A stretch of DNA of 64,000 bases, from the NCBI RefSeq assembly GCF_003217515.1, contig NZ_QJSX01000003.1, positions 248,001 through 312,000 on the forward strand. The letters run 5' to 3'. Source of the DNA: Deinococcus yavapaiensis KR-236 (GTDB taxonomy: Bacteria; Deinococcota; Deinococci; Deinococcales; Deinococcaceae). This document shows, one piece after another, positions 57,151-64,000 of this stretch. How positions within the stretch are numbered: the stretch's first letter is position 1; each line of letters opens with the position of its first letter. The notes under the pieces are model-generated. The model was not told the origin of the DNA, made no database searches, and was given only the letters and a program-made list of their open reading frames with translations. Both the position numbers and the translations under genes were made by a program.

Positions 57151-58686
57151 CTATTCACGCCCCCGCGAAGTTCGCTCGAACGCCACCTTCGCCGCCCAAC
57201 GACTCCAGTTCCACGCGCGTGGATCCCGCGTCGCGCCCAGGGCCGCTTCGACGCGCCCTTGCATTTCGGCGCGAACGGTGGGCGCAAGGGCCGCCAAGTG
57301 CGGAACGAGCGCCCGAATCGCGTCTGCACCGACGGTCGTGAGGTGCACGAGGTCGGGCGACGCGAAAGACCGCCCGTTCACCGTGACGCTCGGAGTTCGC
57401 AGGGCGCGCGGCAAGTTCACGTTCGCGACGAGCGCCGCCGGATTCGCGGCGTTGAGGGCGATGGTGGTGGCGAAGCCCAACAGCACGGCGAGAAACGCGA
57501 AGCGCCGCAGCGTGTCCGTCAGGAGTGTCACGACGAACAGCACGAGCGTGAGGGCCACCCAGGTCATGAAGGTCGTCGCGAGCAGACGGTCGAGCGTCAA
57601 ACCGTACGCGTCGACGTACAACCGCATGCGGGTCGTGGCGGACAGCAGCATCACGCCGACGAGCACGGCGATCGTGACGCACAACCCGCGGAACACGACG
57701 CTTCGCCGTTCGTGGTCACGCACGAGGCCCGCGAGGCCCACCAGCATCGGCAAGACGAGCGCGGCGACGGTCACGAGTTCGAAGAACCCTTTGCGGGCGT
57801 ACTCCGCGTACGTCAAGCCCGTCAACGCCGTGATTTGCGAGGTGCCGCCGAAGAAGTACGCGGCTTGCACGCCGATGAACGCCCCGAACAGCGAGGCGAC
57901 GCTTCCCAAGACGACCGCGACTTCCGTGAGGCCGAGCTTCGGCGCGCTCGCGCCCCCCGCCGAGATCGTCCACGGTTCGGCGATCAGGGCCCCGTACAGC
58001 CAGCCGAGCGCCAGCCAAGTCCAAGAGAGGACCGCGAAGGTGCTCGCCGCGAGGGCGGTCACGTCGAAGCGAAGCGCCTCGCCGAAAAGGCGCGCGAAGG
58101 CCGCGTCGGCCGACGTCAGAAGCAGCGCGAACACGCTCAGGATCGGCGAGGCGATCACCAGGCCGCGCGCGAGCGGCGCGACGGACGGGTGGAAGGATCG
58201 TCGGCCCATCGCTTTCCACGGCGCGAGAAAGGCGACGCTGAACGGCCCCGTGAGTCCCATGAGGTGTCCGCGCACCAAGCTCAGGGTGTGCTGCGCGACG
58301 GACGCGCCTCGCAAGCCTTCGCCGCGCAGATGCGACGCGGCGAGCGCGAAGGCCGTGACGACCGCCAGGAAATTCACGAAGGTCAAGAGCGGCGAGTCGC
58401 GCCACGCGAACATCGCCGCGAGCAAGAGCCCGCTTCCGAGCAGCACGCGCCCTTCGAGGCCCACGGTGGCTCGCCACGCTCGCGCGAGCAGCAGCGCCAC
58501 CAGAACGAGGGCGCCGCACCAAGCCAAGACGTTGAGGCCCAAGGTCGGCGCGTCGAACAGGAAGCGTCCGCCCACGCCGAGGACGAGGGCGGCGAACAAC
58601 AGCAGCATCGCCGTTCGGACGGGCAGGCGCGGGCGGGGAAGGGGCACGGCGGCGAGCGGTGGTTGGGTAGGAGGCGCGTCCGACAT
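57151..58686 (-). CDS. DUF4173 multi-helix membrane protein
   Basis: 511 residues with about twelve hydrophobic helices and a C-terminal soluble segment. Landmarks of DUF4153/DUF4173: 'YAEYARKGFFELVTVAAL', 'RMRLYVDAYGLTLDRLLATTFM'. The family is often placed next to two-component or regulatory genes; role unknown. ATG 58686 is 6 bases after CACGAT without a Shine-Dalgarno site, thus perhaps leaderless. It lies 78 bases downstream of the response regulator. Confidence 0.82.
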   Translation of the reverse strand: MSDAPPTQPPLAAVPLPRPRLPVRTAMLLLFAALVLGVGGRFLFDAPTLGLNVLAWCGALVLVALLLARAWRATVGLEGRVLLGSGLLLAAMFAWRDSPLLTFVNFLAVVTAFALAASHLRGEGLRGASVAQHTLSLVRGHLMGLTGPFSVAFLAPWKAMGRRSFHPSVAPLARGLVIASPILSVFALLLTSADAAFARLFGEALRFDVTALAASTFAVLSWTWLALGWLYGALIAEPWTISAGGASAPKLGLTEVAVVLGSVASLFGAFIGVQAAYFFGGTSQITALTGLTYAEYARKGFFELVTVAALVLPMLVGLAGLVRDHERRSVVFRGLCVTIAVLVGVMLLSATTRMRLYVDAYGLTLDRLLATTFMTWVALTLVLFVVTLLTDTLRRFAFLAVLLGFATTIALNAANPAALVANVNLPRALRTPSVTVNGRSFASPDLVHLTTVGADAIRALVPHLAALAPTVRAEMQGRVEAALGATRDPRAWNWSRWAAKVAFERTSRGRE

Positions 58687-58764
58687 GACCGCATCGTGCG
58701 GCGGCGCTCGCCTGAAGCGCATCGCCGAGGAGGATTAGCCCGAGGCTTAGGCCCGGGTCCGAGC

Positions 58765-59412
58765 TCACCCCTCGCTTCTGCTCAGCAAGCCCGAGGAGAG
58801 CGCGAGTTGCACCGCTTCGAGGCGGTCTCGCGCTCCGAGTTTGGCGAGGACGTTCGACACGTGAACCTTCACGGTGCTTTCCGACAAGCCCAAGGCCGAG
58901 GCGATGCGCTTGTTCGCGAGGCCGCGCGCGACGAGCGCGAGGACGTCGCGCTCTCTCCGCGTGAGCAATTCGGGAGCGTGGGTCGGCGTGGGCTCCGAGC
59001 GGCGCGCGAGCGCGAGCGCCAGCTTCTCGGCGACGCTCGGCTGCACGTAACGCTCGCCCCCGGCGACGCGCACGACCGTGTCGCGCAGCGTCTCGATCGG
59101 CACGTCCTTCAGAAGGTAGCCGGCCACGCCCGCCGTGAGACCCGCGATCATGTCGTCCTCCTCCTCGAAGGTCGTCAGCAAGATCACGCGCGCGCCGTGC
59201 CGCTGTCTCAACTCGCTCGCGGCGCGCACGCCGCCCATGCCGGGCATGCGAACGTCCATCAGGACGACGTCGGCCCGTGAAGCTTCGAAGAACGCGAGGG
59301 CCGCCTCGCCGCTCTCGACGTCCCCGATCACCTTCAAGCGTGCGTCGCGCTCCAACAACGTGGCGAGGCCGACGCGCACCCACGGCTGGTCGTCCACGAC
59401 GAGGACCGTCAC
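58765..59412 (-). CDS. NarL/FixJ-type response regulator
   Basis: 215 residues. The receiver domain starts 'TVLVVDDQPWVRVGLATLL'; Asp53 in 'VVLMDVRMPG' is the phosphorylation site, with Thr in 'LLTTFEEED' and Lys in 'YLLKDVP'. The C-terminal LuxR-type helix-turn-helix is 'LTRRERDVLALVARGLANKRIASALGLSESTVKVHVSNVLAKLGARDR' in pieces. I chose the GTG at 59412, which overlaps the kinase stop as GTGA, since receiver domains begin there; the GTG at 59448 is less likely. Confidence 0.93.
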   Translation of the reverse strand: MTVLVVDDQPWVRVGLATLLERDARLKVIGDVESGEAALAFFEASRADVVLMDVRMPGMGGVRAASELRQRHGARVILLTTFEEEDDMIAGLTAGVAGYLLKDVPIETLRDTVVRVAGGERYVQPSVAEKLALALARRSEPTPTHAPELLTRRERDVLALVARGLANKRIASALGLSESTVKVHVSNVLAKLGARDRLEAVQLALSSGLLSRSEG

Positions 59413-60593
59413 GACGTCTTGTTGGAAGGAGTGGGCAGGATCATCCACAAGCGCACCTGCCCGTCATGATACGCGAGGCCCGCGTCACCTCCGAGACTGT
59501 TCGCCCGCTCGCGAAGGCCTCGCACGCCTTGTCCTTCGCGCGAAGGCGGCGCCCCTCGGGCGTTGCGCGCTTCGAAGCGAACCGCGTTGCCGTCACGCTT
59601 CAAGGTCAACGTGACGCGCTCGCTCGGCGCGTGCTTCAGCGCGTTCGTCAAGGCTTCTTGCGCCGCTCGGTACACGGTGACGCGGCCTTCCTCGTCCAGA
59701 GCGTCCGACACGTCGTCCAAGGCCAGCTCGACGTTCGCGGCGGGCGCCCAGACGGCGACGAGTCGGGAGAGGGCGCGCGTCACGTTCTCGTCCGCCGAGC
59801 TTTCGCGAAGGGCGTGGACCGCGCGGCGCAAGTCCGCGATGGCGTCCGCGTTGCGCTGCAAGGCGCGGTCGAGGGCTTCGCCAAGGCGCGGATCTTCCTT
59901 CAGGAGTTGCAGATCGAACCACTGCGCGGTGAGGTGATGGCCGAGCGTGTCGTGAAGCTCGCGCGCCATGCGCGCCCGCTCGTCGCGTGACGCGCGGTCC
60001 ACGGCGAGGTCGCGCAGACGGCTCACCTCGCGGTGCGAGGCCGTGATCTCCTGACGCGCGCGCGCTTCGCGCAGGGCGAGCTCGAACGTCAGCAGCAGGT
60101 ACGCGCCGAGCGCCCCGACGGCGAGCGTGAGGGTGAGGACGTCGAGCACGTCACGCCGACCGATGCCCCACCAGTCCATGCCGCGCGCCCGAAACGACAC
60201 GGGCAGCAGCACCGTCAAGCCGAGCGCGCACGCGAGAATCGTCTTCGGCAACGTCCAGCGAACGCGCAGCACGAGCGGCAAGTACGCGAGGGCGAGAATC
60301 GGCGTGTAGTGAAAGGTCAGCAGGGCCGTCGCGACCGTCAGGACGCTCGCCGACACGCCGACCGAGCGCCACGAGGGCCGCACGAGGTCCACGACGCGCA
60401 GCACTGCCAGCACCACGAGGACCGCGAGCCCGACGCGCACCGACGCTTGAAGCGGATCGAGGAGGGGCAGTCGCGCGCCGGGATTCGAGAAGGGCGCGAC
60501 GGTGAGGGTGAACAGCAAGACGAGCGCGACGTTGAGGGACGCGAACAGCACCACGATCTTCGAGGCGGGACTGAGCCGATGAAACCACTGCAT
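59409..60593 (-). CDS. HisKA_3-type sensor kinase
   Basis: 394 residues. About five transmembrane helices (1-190) with no large external domain, a short coiled linker, then HisKA_3 with 'ARMARELHDTLGHHLTA' (phospho-accepting His) and an HATPase domain with 'AAQEALTNALKHA' (N box) and 'GQGVRGLRERANSLGG' (G box). This is a NarX/DesK-like kinase, whose stimulus is probably sensed within the membrane. It is cotranscribed with the response regulator. Confidence 0.92.
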   Translation of the reverse strand: MQWFHRLSPASKIVVLFASLNVALVLLFTLTVAPFSNPGARLPLLDPLQASVRVGLAVLVVLAVLRVVDLVRPSWRSVGVSASVLTVATALLTFHYTPILALAYLPLVLRVRWTLPKTILACALGLTVLLPVSFRARGMDWWGIGRRDVLDVLTLTLAVGALGAYLLLTFELALREARARQEITASHREVSRLRDLAVDRASRDERARMARELHDTLGHHLTAQWFDLQLLKEDPRLGEALDRALQRNADAIADLRRAVHALRESSADENVTRALSRLVAVWAPAANVELALDDVSDALDEEGRVTVYRAAQEALTNALKHAPSERVTLTLKRDGNAVRFEARNARGAPPSREGQGVRGLRERANSLGGDAGLAYHDGQVRLWMILPTPSNKTS

Positions 60594-60896
60594 GCCTGGC
60601 GGTATTGTCGCACCCGCCCGCTTCGGAAGGCACGAGGCGCCTCGCGCCTCCGATCTGCGCGCCCCGAGCGAGCCCGCACCGTCGTCCTTCATGGGCTCGC
60701 GGCTTCGCCTCGACTTCTCGGGCGCCAAGGAGGTGCAGGCCGAGGTGTTCGGGTGTTTCGGTCCCCTGCCGAGAAGGCGGGTTCGCGAATGGACGTGCGC
60801 CGACTCGCGCTGTGTCCGGTGACAGTGCACATGAAGGGGCGTCTGTTTCCCGCGAGGTAACGGGGGCGGCCTCGCCGCGTCGCTTAGGCTGGATTC
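60594..60896. other. Intergenic region without a supported gene
   Basis: About 300 bases between the divergent kinase and oxidoreductase genes. It holds a GAGGCG-CCTCG-CGCCTC inverted repeat near 60630. No coding frame looks real on either strand. Confidence 0.4.
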
Positions 60897-61880
60897 ATGA
60901 TGCGAGCGGTGGTCGTCGAAGACTTCGGCAGCAGCGACGTCCTTCGGGTTCGGGCATGGCCCGCGCCTCACCCCGGTCCGGGCGAGGTCCGTATTCGGGT
61001 GTCCCTGGCGAGCGTGAACTACGCCGACGTCCTTTCGCGGCGCGGGGGCTACGACGCGGGGCGGAGCGTGCCGTTCGTGCCGGGCCTCGACTGCGTCGGA
61101 ATCGTGGACGCGGTGGGGGAGGGCGTGGAGGCGTCGCGGGTGGGCCAACGGGTGGCGGCCTTCGCGAAGAGCGGGTCGTACGCGGAGTTCGCGCTCGCTT
61201 CCGCCGTCTTGACGTACCCCGTTCCAAACGACCTTCCCGACGAGGCGGTCTGCGGACTCACGGCTCTTGTCACCGCGTACAACGTGCTGACGCTGGCGGG
61301 TCGGTCGCGAAAAGGCGAGAGCGTTCTCGTGCACGCGGCGAGCGGCGGAGTGGGCGGCTTGGCCGTGCAGATCGCGCGGGCGCTCGGAGCCTCGCCGGTG
61401 ATCGGCGTGACGAGCGGCTCGAAAGCGGCCTTCGTACGCGGGCTCGGCGCGGACGTCGTCGTGGACCGAGGCGCCGAGGACTTCGCGGCTCGCACCTTGG
61501 AAGCGACGGGCGGTCGTGGCGCGGACGTGATTCTCGACTCGGTGGGCGGCGAGACGTTGGAGCGCGGCGTGACCTGTCTCGCCGAGTTCGGCCGACTCGT
61601 GACCTTCGGTCAGACGGGTGGGCGGTCCGCGAACGTCGGGACGTCGCCTCTGCATCGTGGAAGCCGCGCGGTGGTGGGCTACAGCAGCGGTCATTTGCGG
61701 CGAGTTCGACCGCACGCGGTCGGGAGCGCCGTGGACGCGGCGTTCGAACTGTTGAGGCGGGGGGACGTGACGCCGAGCGTGTTCGAGCGTTTCGCGCTGG
61801 AGCGTGGGCCAGAGGCGCACGCCTTGATGGAGCGGGCCGAGCATGTCGGCAAGTTGGTGTTGATGCCTAGCGCCGACTAA
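60897..61880 (+). CDS. Quinone oxidoreductase-like MDR protein
   Basis: 327 residues. Medium-chain dehydrogenase/reductase without the catalytic-zinc cysteine set: 'VRIRVSLASVNYADVLSRRGGYD', 'GLDCVGIVDAVGEGVE', the NADPH-binding 'VLVHAASGGVGGLAVQIARALGA' and 'DVILDSVGGETLERGVTCLAEFGRLVTFG'. These enzymes (Qor-like) reduce quinones or enones using NADPH. ATG 60897 is 6 bases after TAGGCT with no Shine-Dalgarno site, so probably leaderless; there is no CAT at -37. Confidence 0.9.
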   Translation: MMRAVVVEDFGSSDVLRVRAWPAPHPGPGEVRIRVSLASVNYADVLSRRGGYDAGRSVPFVPGLDCVGIVDAVGEGVEASRVGQRVAAFAKSGSYAEFALASAVLTYPVPNDLPDEAVCGLTALVTAYNVLTLAGRSRKGESVLVHAASGGVGGLAVQIARALGASPVIGVTSGSKAAFVRGLGADVVVDRGAEDFAARTLEATGGRGADVILDSVGGETLERGVTCLAEFGRLVTFGQTGGRSANVGTSPLHRGSRAVVGYSSGHLRRVRPHAVGSAVDAAFELLRRGDVTPSVFERFALERGPEAHALMERAEHVGKLVLMPSAD

Positions 61881-61886
61881 GCAAAA

Positions 61887-61928
61887 TACCCGGGTGATAT
61901 TGACGCCTTGTTTTACCCTGGGTAATAT
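61887..61928. promoter_or_regulatory. Twin operators around the TetA-like promoter
   Basis: TACCCGGGTGATAT (61887-61900) and TTACCCTGGGTAATAT (61913-61928) share TACCC-GGGT-ATAT; TTACCCTGGGTAA is a perfect odd palindrome overlapping the -10 box. Confidence 0.6.
61900..61928 (+). promoter_or_regulatory. Sigma-70 promoter of the TetA-like MFS gene
   Basis: TTGACG (61900-61905), spacer 17, TAATAT (61923-61928). By far the closest match to the sigma-70 consensus in the window. Confidence 0.75.
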
Positions 61929-62029
61929 CGGGAAGCCCTGAAGAAAGATCTTCGGGACGCCCCCGCCCACTTCCACTCGCGCCGACCTCGCTCGGCCGAG
62001 GCCGCCCCCTCTCGCTTCCCGGAGGCTTC

Positions 62030-63253
62030 ATGACTCACCCTCGCCCGCCCGGCCTGCCCTTCATCTTCGTGACCCTCGTGATCGACATGATCGGCCTCGG
62101 CGTCGTCATTCCCGTCGTGCCCGCCCTCGTCGCGAAGCTCGCGGACCACACGGTCGATCCCGCCCGCGCCCTCGGGTGGCTCGTCGCGTCCTTCGCGCTC
62201 GCGCAACTCCTCGCCGCGCCCACCCTCGGCGCGCTGTCCGACCGCTTCGGACGCCGCCCGATCCTGCTCGTCGGCACGCTCCTCACCGCGGCCTCCTACG
62301 CTCTCGCGTCGCTCGCTCCCACCCTCGGCTGGCTCTTCCTCGCCCGAGCGCTCGGCGGCATCGGCGGGGCCACGGTCGGCGTCGCCCACGCCTACGTCGC
62401 CGACGTGTCCACGCCCGCGACCCGCGCGCGCAACTTCGGCCTCGCGGGCGCCGCCTTCGGCCTCGGCCTCATCGTCGGTCCCGCGCTCGGCGGTCTGCTC
62501 GGCGGGCGAGACTTGCACCTGCCCTTCGTCGTGTCCGCCTCGCTCGCCCTCGTGAACTTCCTGTACGGCCTGCTCGTCCTTCCCGAATCGCGCCGCGCCG
62601 TGGACGCGCCCCTCGATCCGCGCGCCTTCGTGCCCTTGCGCGCCCTCGGCGTCCTCGGACGCTTCCCGGGTCTCGCCGCCCTCGCCGCCGTGTGCGTCCT
62701 GGCCTTCCTCTCGCAGCAATTCCTGACGAGCACCTGGGTGCTGCACGGCACCGTCCGCTACGGCTGGACGCCCGAGGCCAACGGCTTGTCGCTCACACTC
62801 GCCGGACTGCTCGGCGTCTTCGTGCAAGTCGCGCTGCTGCCGCGCGTCCTGGAGCGCCTCGGCAACGAGCGCACCTTGATTCTCGGCATCGTCCTCGGCG
62901 CCAGTGGAAGCGTCTTGTACGGCTTCGCCGCCCAAGGCTGGATGCTGTTCGCCGTCATGCCGCTCGCCGCGCTCGGCGGGTTGGGAATGCCTCCCTTGCA
63001 AGCGCTCGTCGCCGGACGGGCCTCGCCCGAAGCGCAAGGCGCGGTGCAAGGCGCCCTAGGCGGCTTGAACTCTCTGTGCGCTATCGTCGGCCCGCTCGCC
63101 GCCACGACCCTCTTCTCGCGCTTCGCCGCACCGAACGCCGCCCTGTCCGTGCCCGGCATCGCCTTTTTCATCACCGGCGCCCTTCTGTTCGCGAGCCTCG
63201 CCGTGTACCTCGCGACCGCCCGCCGCACGACTCCCGAGCCGAGCCCGGCATGA
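62030..63253 (+). CDS. MFS transporter, TetA-like
   Basis: 407 residues, twelve transmembrane helices. Motif A 'GALSDRFGRRPILLVGTLL', 'RALGGIGGATVGVAHAYVADV' (motif with the helix 4 Arg), motif C-like 'GLAGAAFGLGLIVGPALGGLLGG' and 'VVIPVVPALV' at the N-terminus; the closest group is the TetA/BCR-type antiporters for tetracyclines and other drugs. Whether it moves tetracycline cannot be told. GGAGG is placed well before ATG 62030. Twin operators at the promoter suggest induction, with the repressor encoded elsewhere. Confidence 0.9.
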   Translation: MTHPRPPGLPFIFVTLVIDMIGLGVVIPVVPALVAKLADHTVDPARALGWLVASFALAQLLAAPTLGALSDRFGRRPILLVGTLLTAASYALASLAPTLGWLFLARALGGIGGATVGVAHAYVADVSTPATRARNFGLAGAAFGLGLIVGPALGGLLGGRDLHLPFVVSASLALVNFLYGLLVLPESRRAVDAPLDPRAFVPLRALGVLGRFPGLAALAAVCVLAFLSQQFLTSTWVLHGTVRYGWTPEANGLSLTLAGLLGVFVQVALLPRVLERLGNERTLILGIVLGASGSVLYGFAAQGWMLFAVMPLAALGGLGMPPLQALVAGRASPEAQGAVQGALGGLNSLCAIVGPLAATTLFSRFAAPNAALSVPGIAFFITGALLFASLAVYLATARRTTPEPSPA

Positions 63254-63260
63254 ATCGACA

Positions 63261-63297
63261 AAAGAAGAGGCGTCCGTACGAAGGACGCCTCTTCTTT
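63261..63297. terminator. Hairpin terminator
   Basis: Perfect 15-bp stem with a 7-base loop; the plus-strand side ends in CTTCTTTCTT. Confidence 0.8.
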
Positions 63298-63376
63298 CTT
63301 CATCGTTGCAGCGCGCCTCGCGGAGTTCCACGCGAGCGCGAGAACGACTCGGACGGACCGCTCGAGCCAGCGTTTC

Positions 63377-64000
63377 TCACGGCATCGCGACGAGGGTGAG
63401 TTCCAGCCCCGAGGCTGGAGCCGTGACGGCTTGCCCGCCGCTGTCCGCTCCGAACATGCCGATGAGGTCGCCCGGGTTGACCTCGCCGTCGCCGTTCATG
63501 TCCTTCCACGCGACCAAGCTGTACGCGACCCCCGCCTGCAAGCCCTCGATCTCGTACCGAGCGCTTCGTCCCGACGTCGTGATGGTCGTCTCGCCCGCCA
63601 TGGTCTCGTCGCATTCGCCGTTCTTCTCGACGCACGCCAAGACCACGGTGCCCTTGAGGTCGACGTCGGCGCGCAAGGTACCGGAGATCGACGAGGACGG
63701 TACGCTTTGGGTCGCCGTGCTTCGAGCGGGCGGAAGCTGGGCTTGCGTGCTCTGGGTCGGCGCGCTTTGGCTCGCCGCGCGACCGGGGCGCATCGAGCGC
63801 ACCTCTAGGAACATGCTCGGTCTGACGGCGTAGTAATCCTTCGTGAAGCCGCCCGTGTAGCTCATGCCCCATTCGAACTGCTCGAATCCGCCGATGCGAC
63901 GTCGAATTTCGAGGGGCTGACCGTTCAGCGTCGCCGTGACTTTGTACGTGCCCCACATGACGTTCCCGATGACCGGACCTCCACCGCTGGGAAGCGGCGT
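63377..64000 (-). CDS. CPD-like and calcium-loop secreted protein, 3' part only
   Basis: The frame is open to the window edge, so at least 207 residues are visible and the start lies beyond it. The visible N-terminal part ('GTYKVTATLNG', 'FEWGMSYTGGFTKDYYAVRP') matches the end of the CPD proteins at 4688 and 17901. A Ser/Thr/Gln-rich linker follows, then a calcium-loop domain ('GTVVLACVEKNGECDE', 'AWKDMNGDGEVNPGDLIGMFG') like those of 26046 and 912. It is a fusion of the two modules. Signal peptide and promoter not visible. Confidence 0.75.
   Translation of the reverse strand, partial: TPLPSGGGPVIGNVMWGTYKVTATLNGQPLEIRRRIGGFEQFEWGMSYTGGFTKDYYAVRPSMFLEVRSMRPGRAASQSAPTQSTQAQLPPARSTATQSVPSSSISGTLRADVDLKGTVVLACVEKNGECDETMAGETTITTSGRSARYEIEGLQAGVAYSLVAWKDMNGDGEVNPGDLIGMFGADSGGQAVTAPASGLELTLVAMP

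Noticed and set aside
1..64000. CRISPR arrays, tRNA or rRNA genes, insertion sequences, phage genes
   Set aside because: No regularly spaced direct repeats, cloverleaf-like sequence, transposase or phage motif was seen in either strand, though tRNA detection by eye is unreliable.

Overview
The window is high-GC bacterial chromosome, most likely from a Deinococcus (Deinococcota). The reasons are GC-rich third codon positions, many genes whose ATG lies 6 bases after a TANNNT box (leaderless transcripts), several very large BTAD-AAA regulators, and many lineage-type secreted proteins with no recognised family. Genus assignment is inference. I see no rRNA, tRNA, CRISPR array, insertion sequence or prophage.

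Layout. 1-20 kb is a field of small exported proteins, mostly paralogues of one another: carboxypeptidase-regulatory-like (CPD) folds, a 'TFQGLT' family in three copies, TolB-like propellers, and a tandem pair of about 700-residue TPR proteins. 20-30 kb holds a YbjN protein, a GH18 chitinase-like lipoprotein, a nucleotidyltransferase-fold protein, a multicopper oxidase (MCO) next to a two-repeat cupredoxin protein, a calcium-loop secreted protein and a GH43 lipoprotein. 29.5-32.3 kb is an ABC-2 exporter divergent from its TetR regulator. 32-49 kb holds an alpha/beta hydrolase, three BTAD-AAA regulators, a cupin, an M19 dipeptidase, a tandem pair of secreted 'LDGQNAK' proteins and an MFS exporter. 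49-53 kb is a second copper locus (cupredoxin pair divergent from a berberine-bridge-like FAD oxidase plus MCO). 53.5-64 kb holds a KGG-repeat stress protein, a B3/B4-GNAT pair, a MocR/PdxR regulator, a DUF4173 membrane protein with a two-component system, a quinone-oxidoreductase-like MDR enzyme, a TetA-like MFS exporter with a strong regulated promoter, and the 3' part of another CPD/calcium-loop protein cut by the window edge.

How it fits together. The most striking signal is not a gene. At least 17 genes are preceded by CAT-N22-(T/C)ANNNT at exactly the same spacing, and five more have CAC in place of CAT. Seventeen of these 22 promoters serve proteins with signal peptides or N-terminal membrane segments; most regulators, transporters and cytosolic enzymes here lack the element. 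This looks like one promoter class or regulon for exported and envelope proteins, and about nine members appear to be leaderless. The second theme is paralogy: about ten families occur two to four times in 64 kb, including two complete copper modules.

Limits. All family names come from reading motifs by eye. No similarity search, signal-peptide predictor or motif statistic was run.
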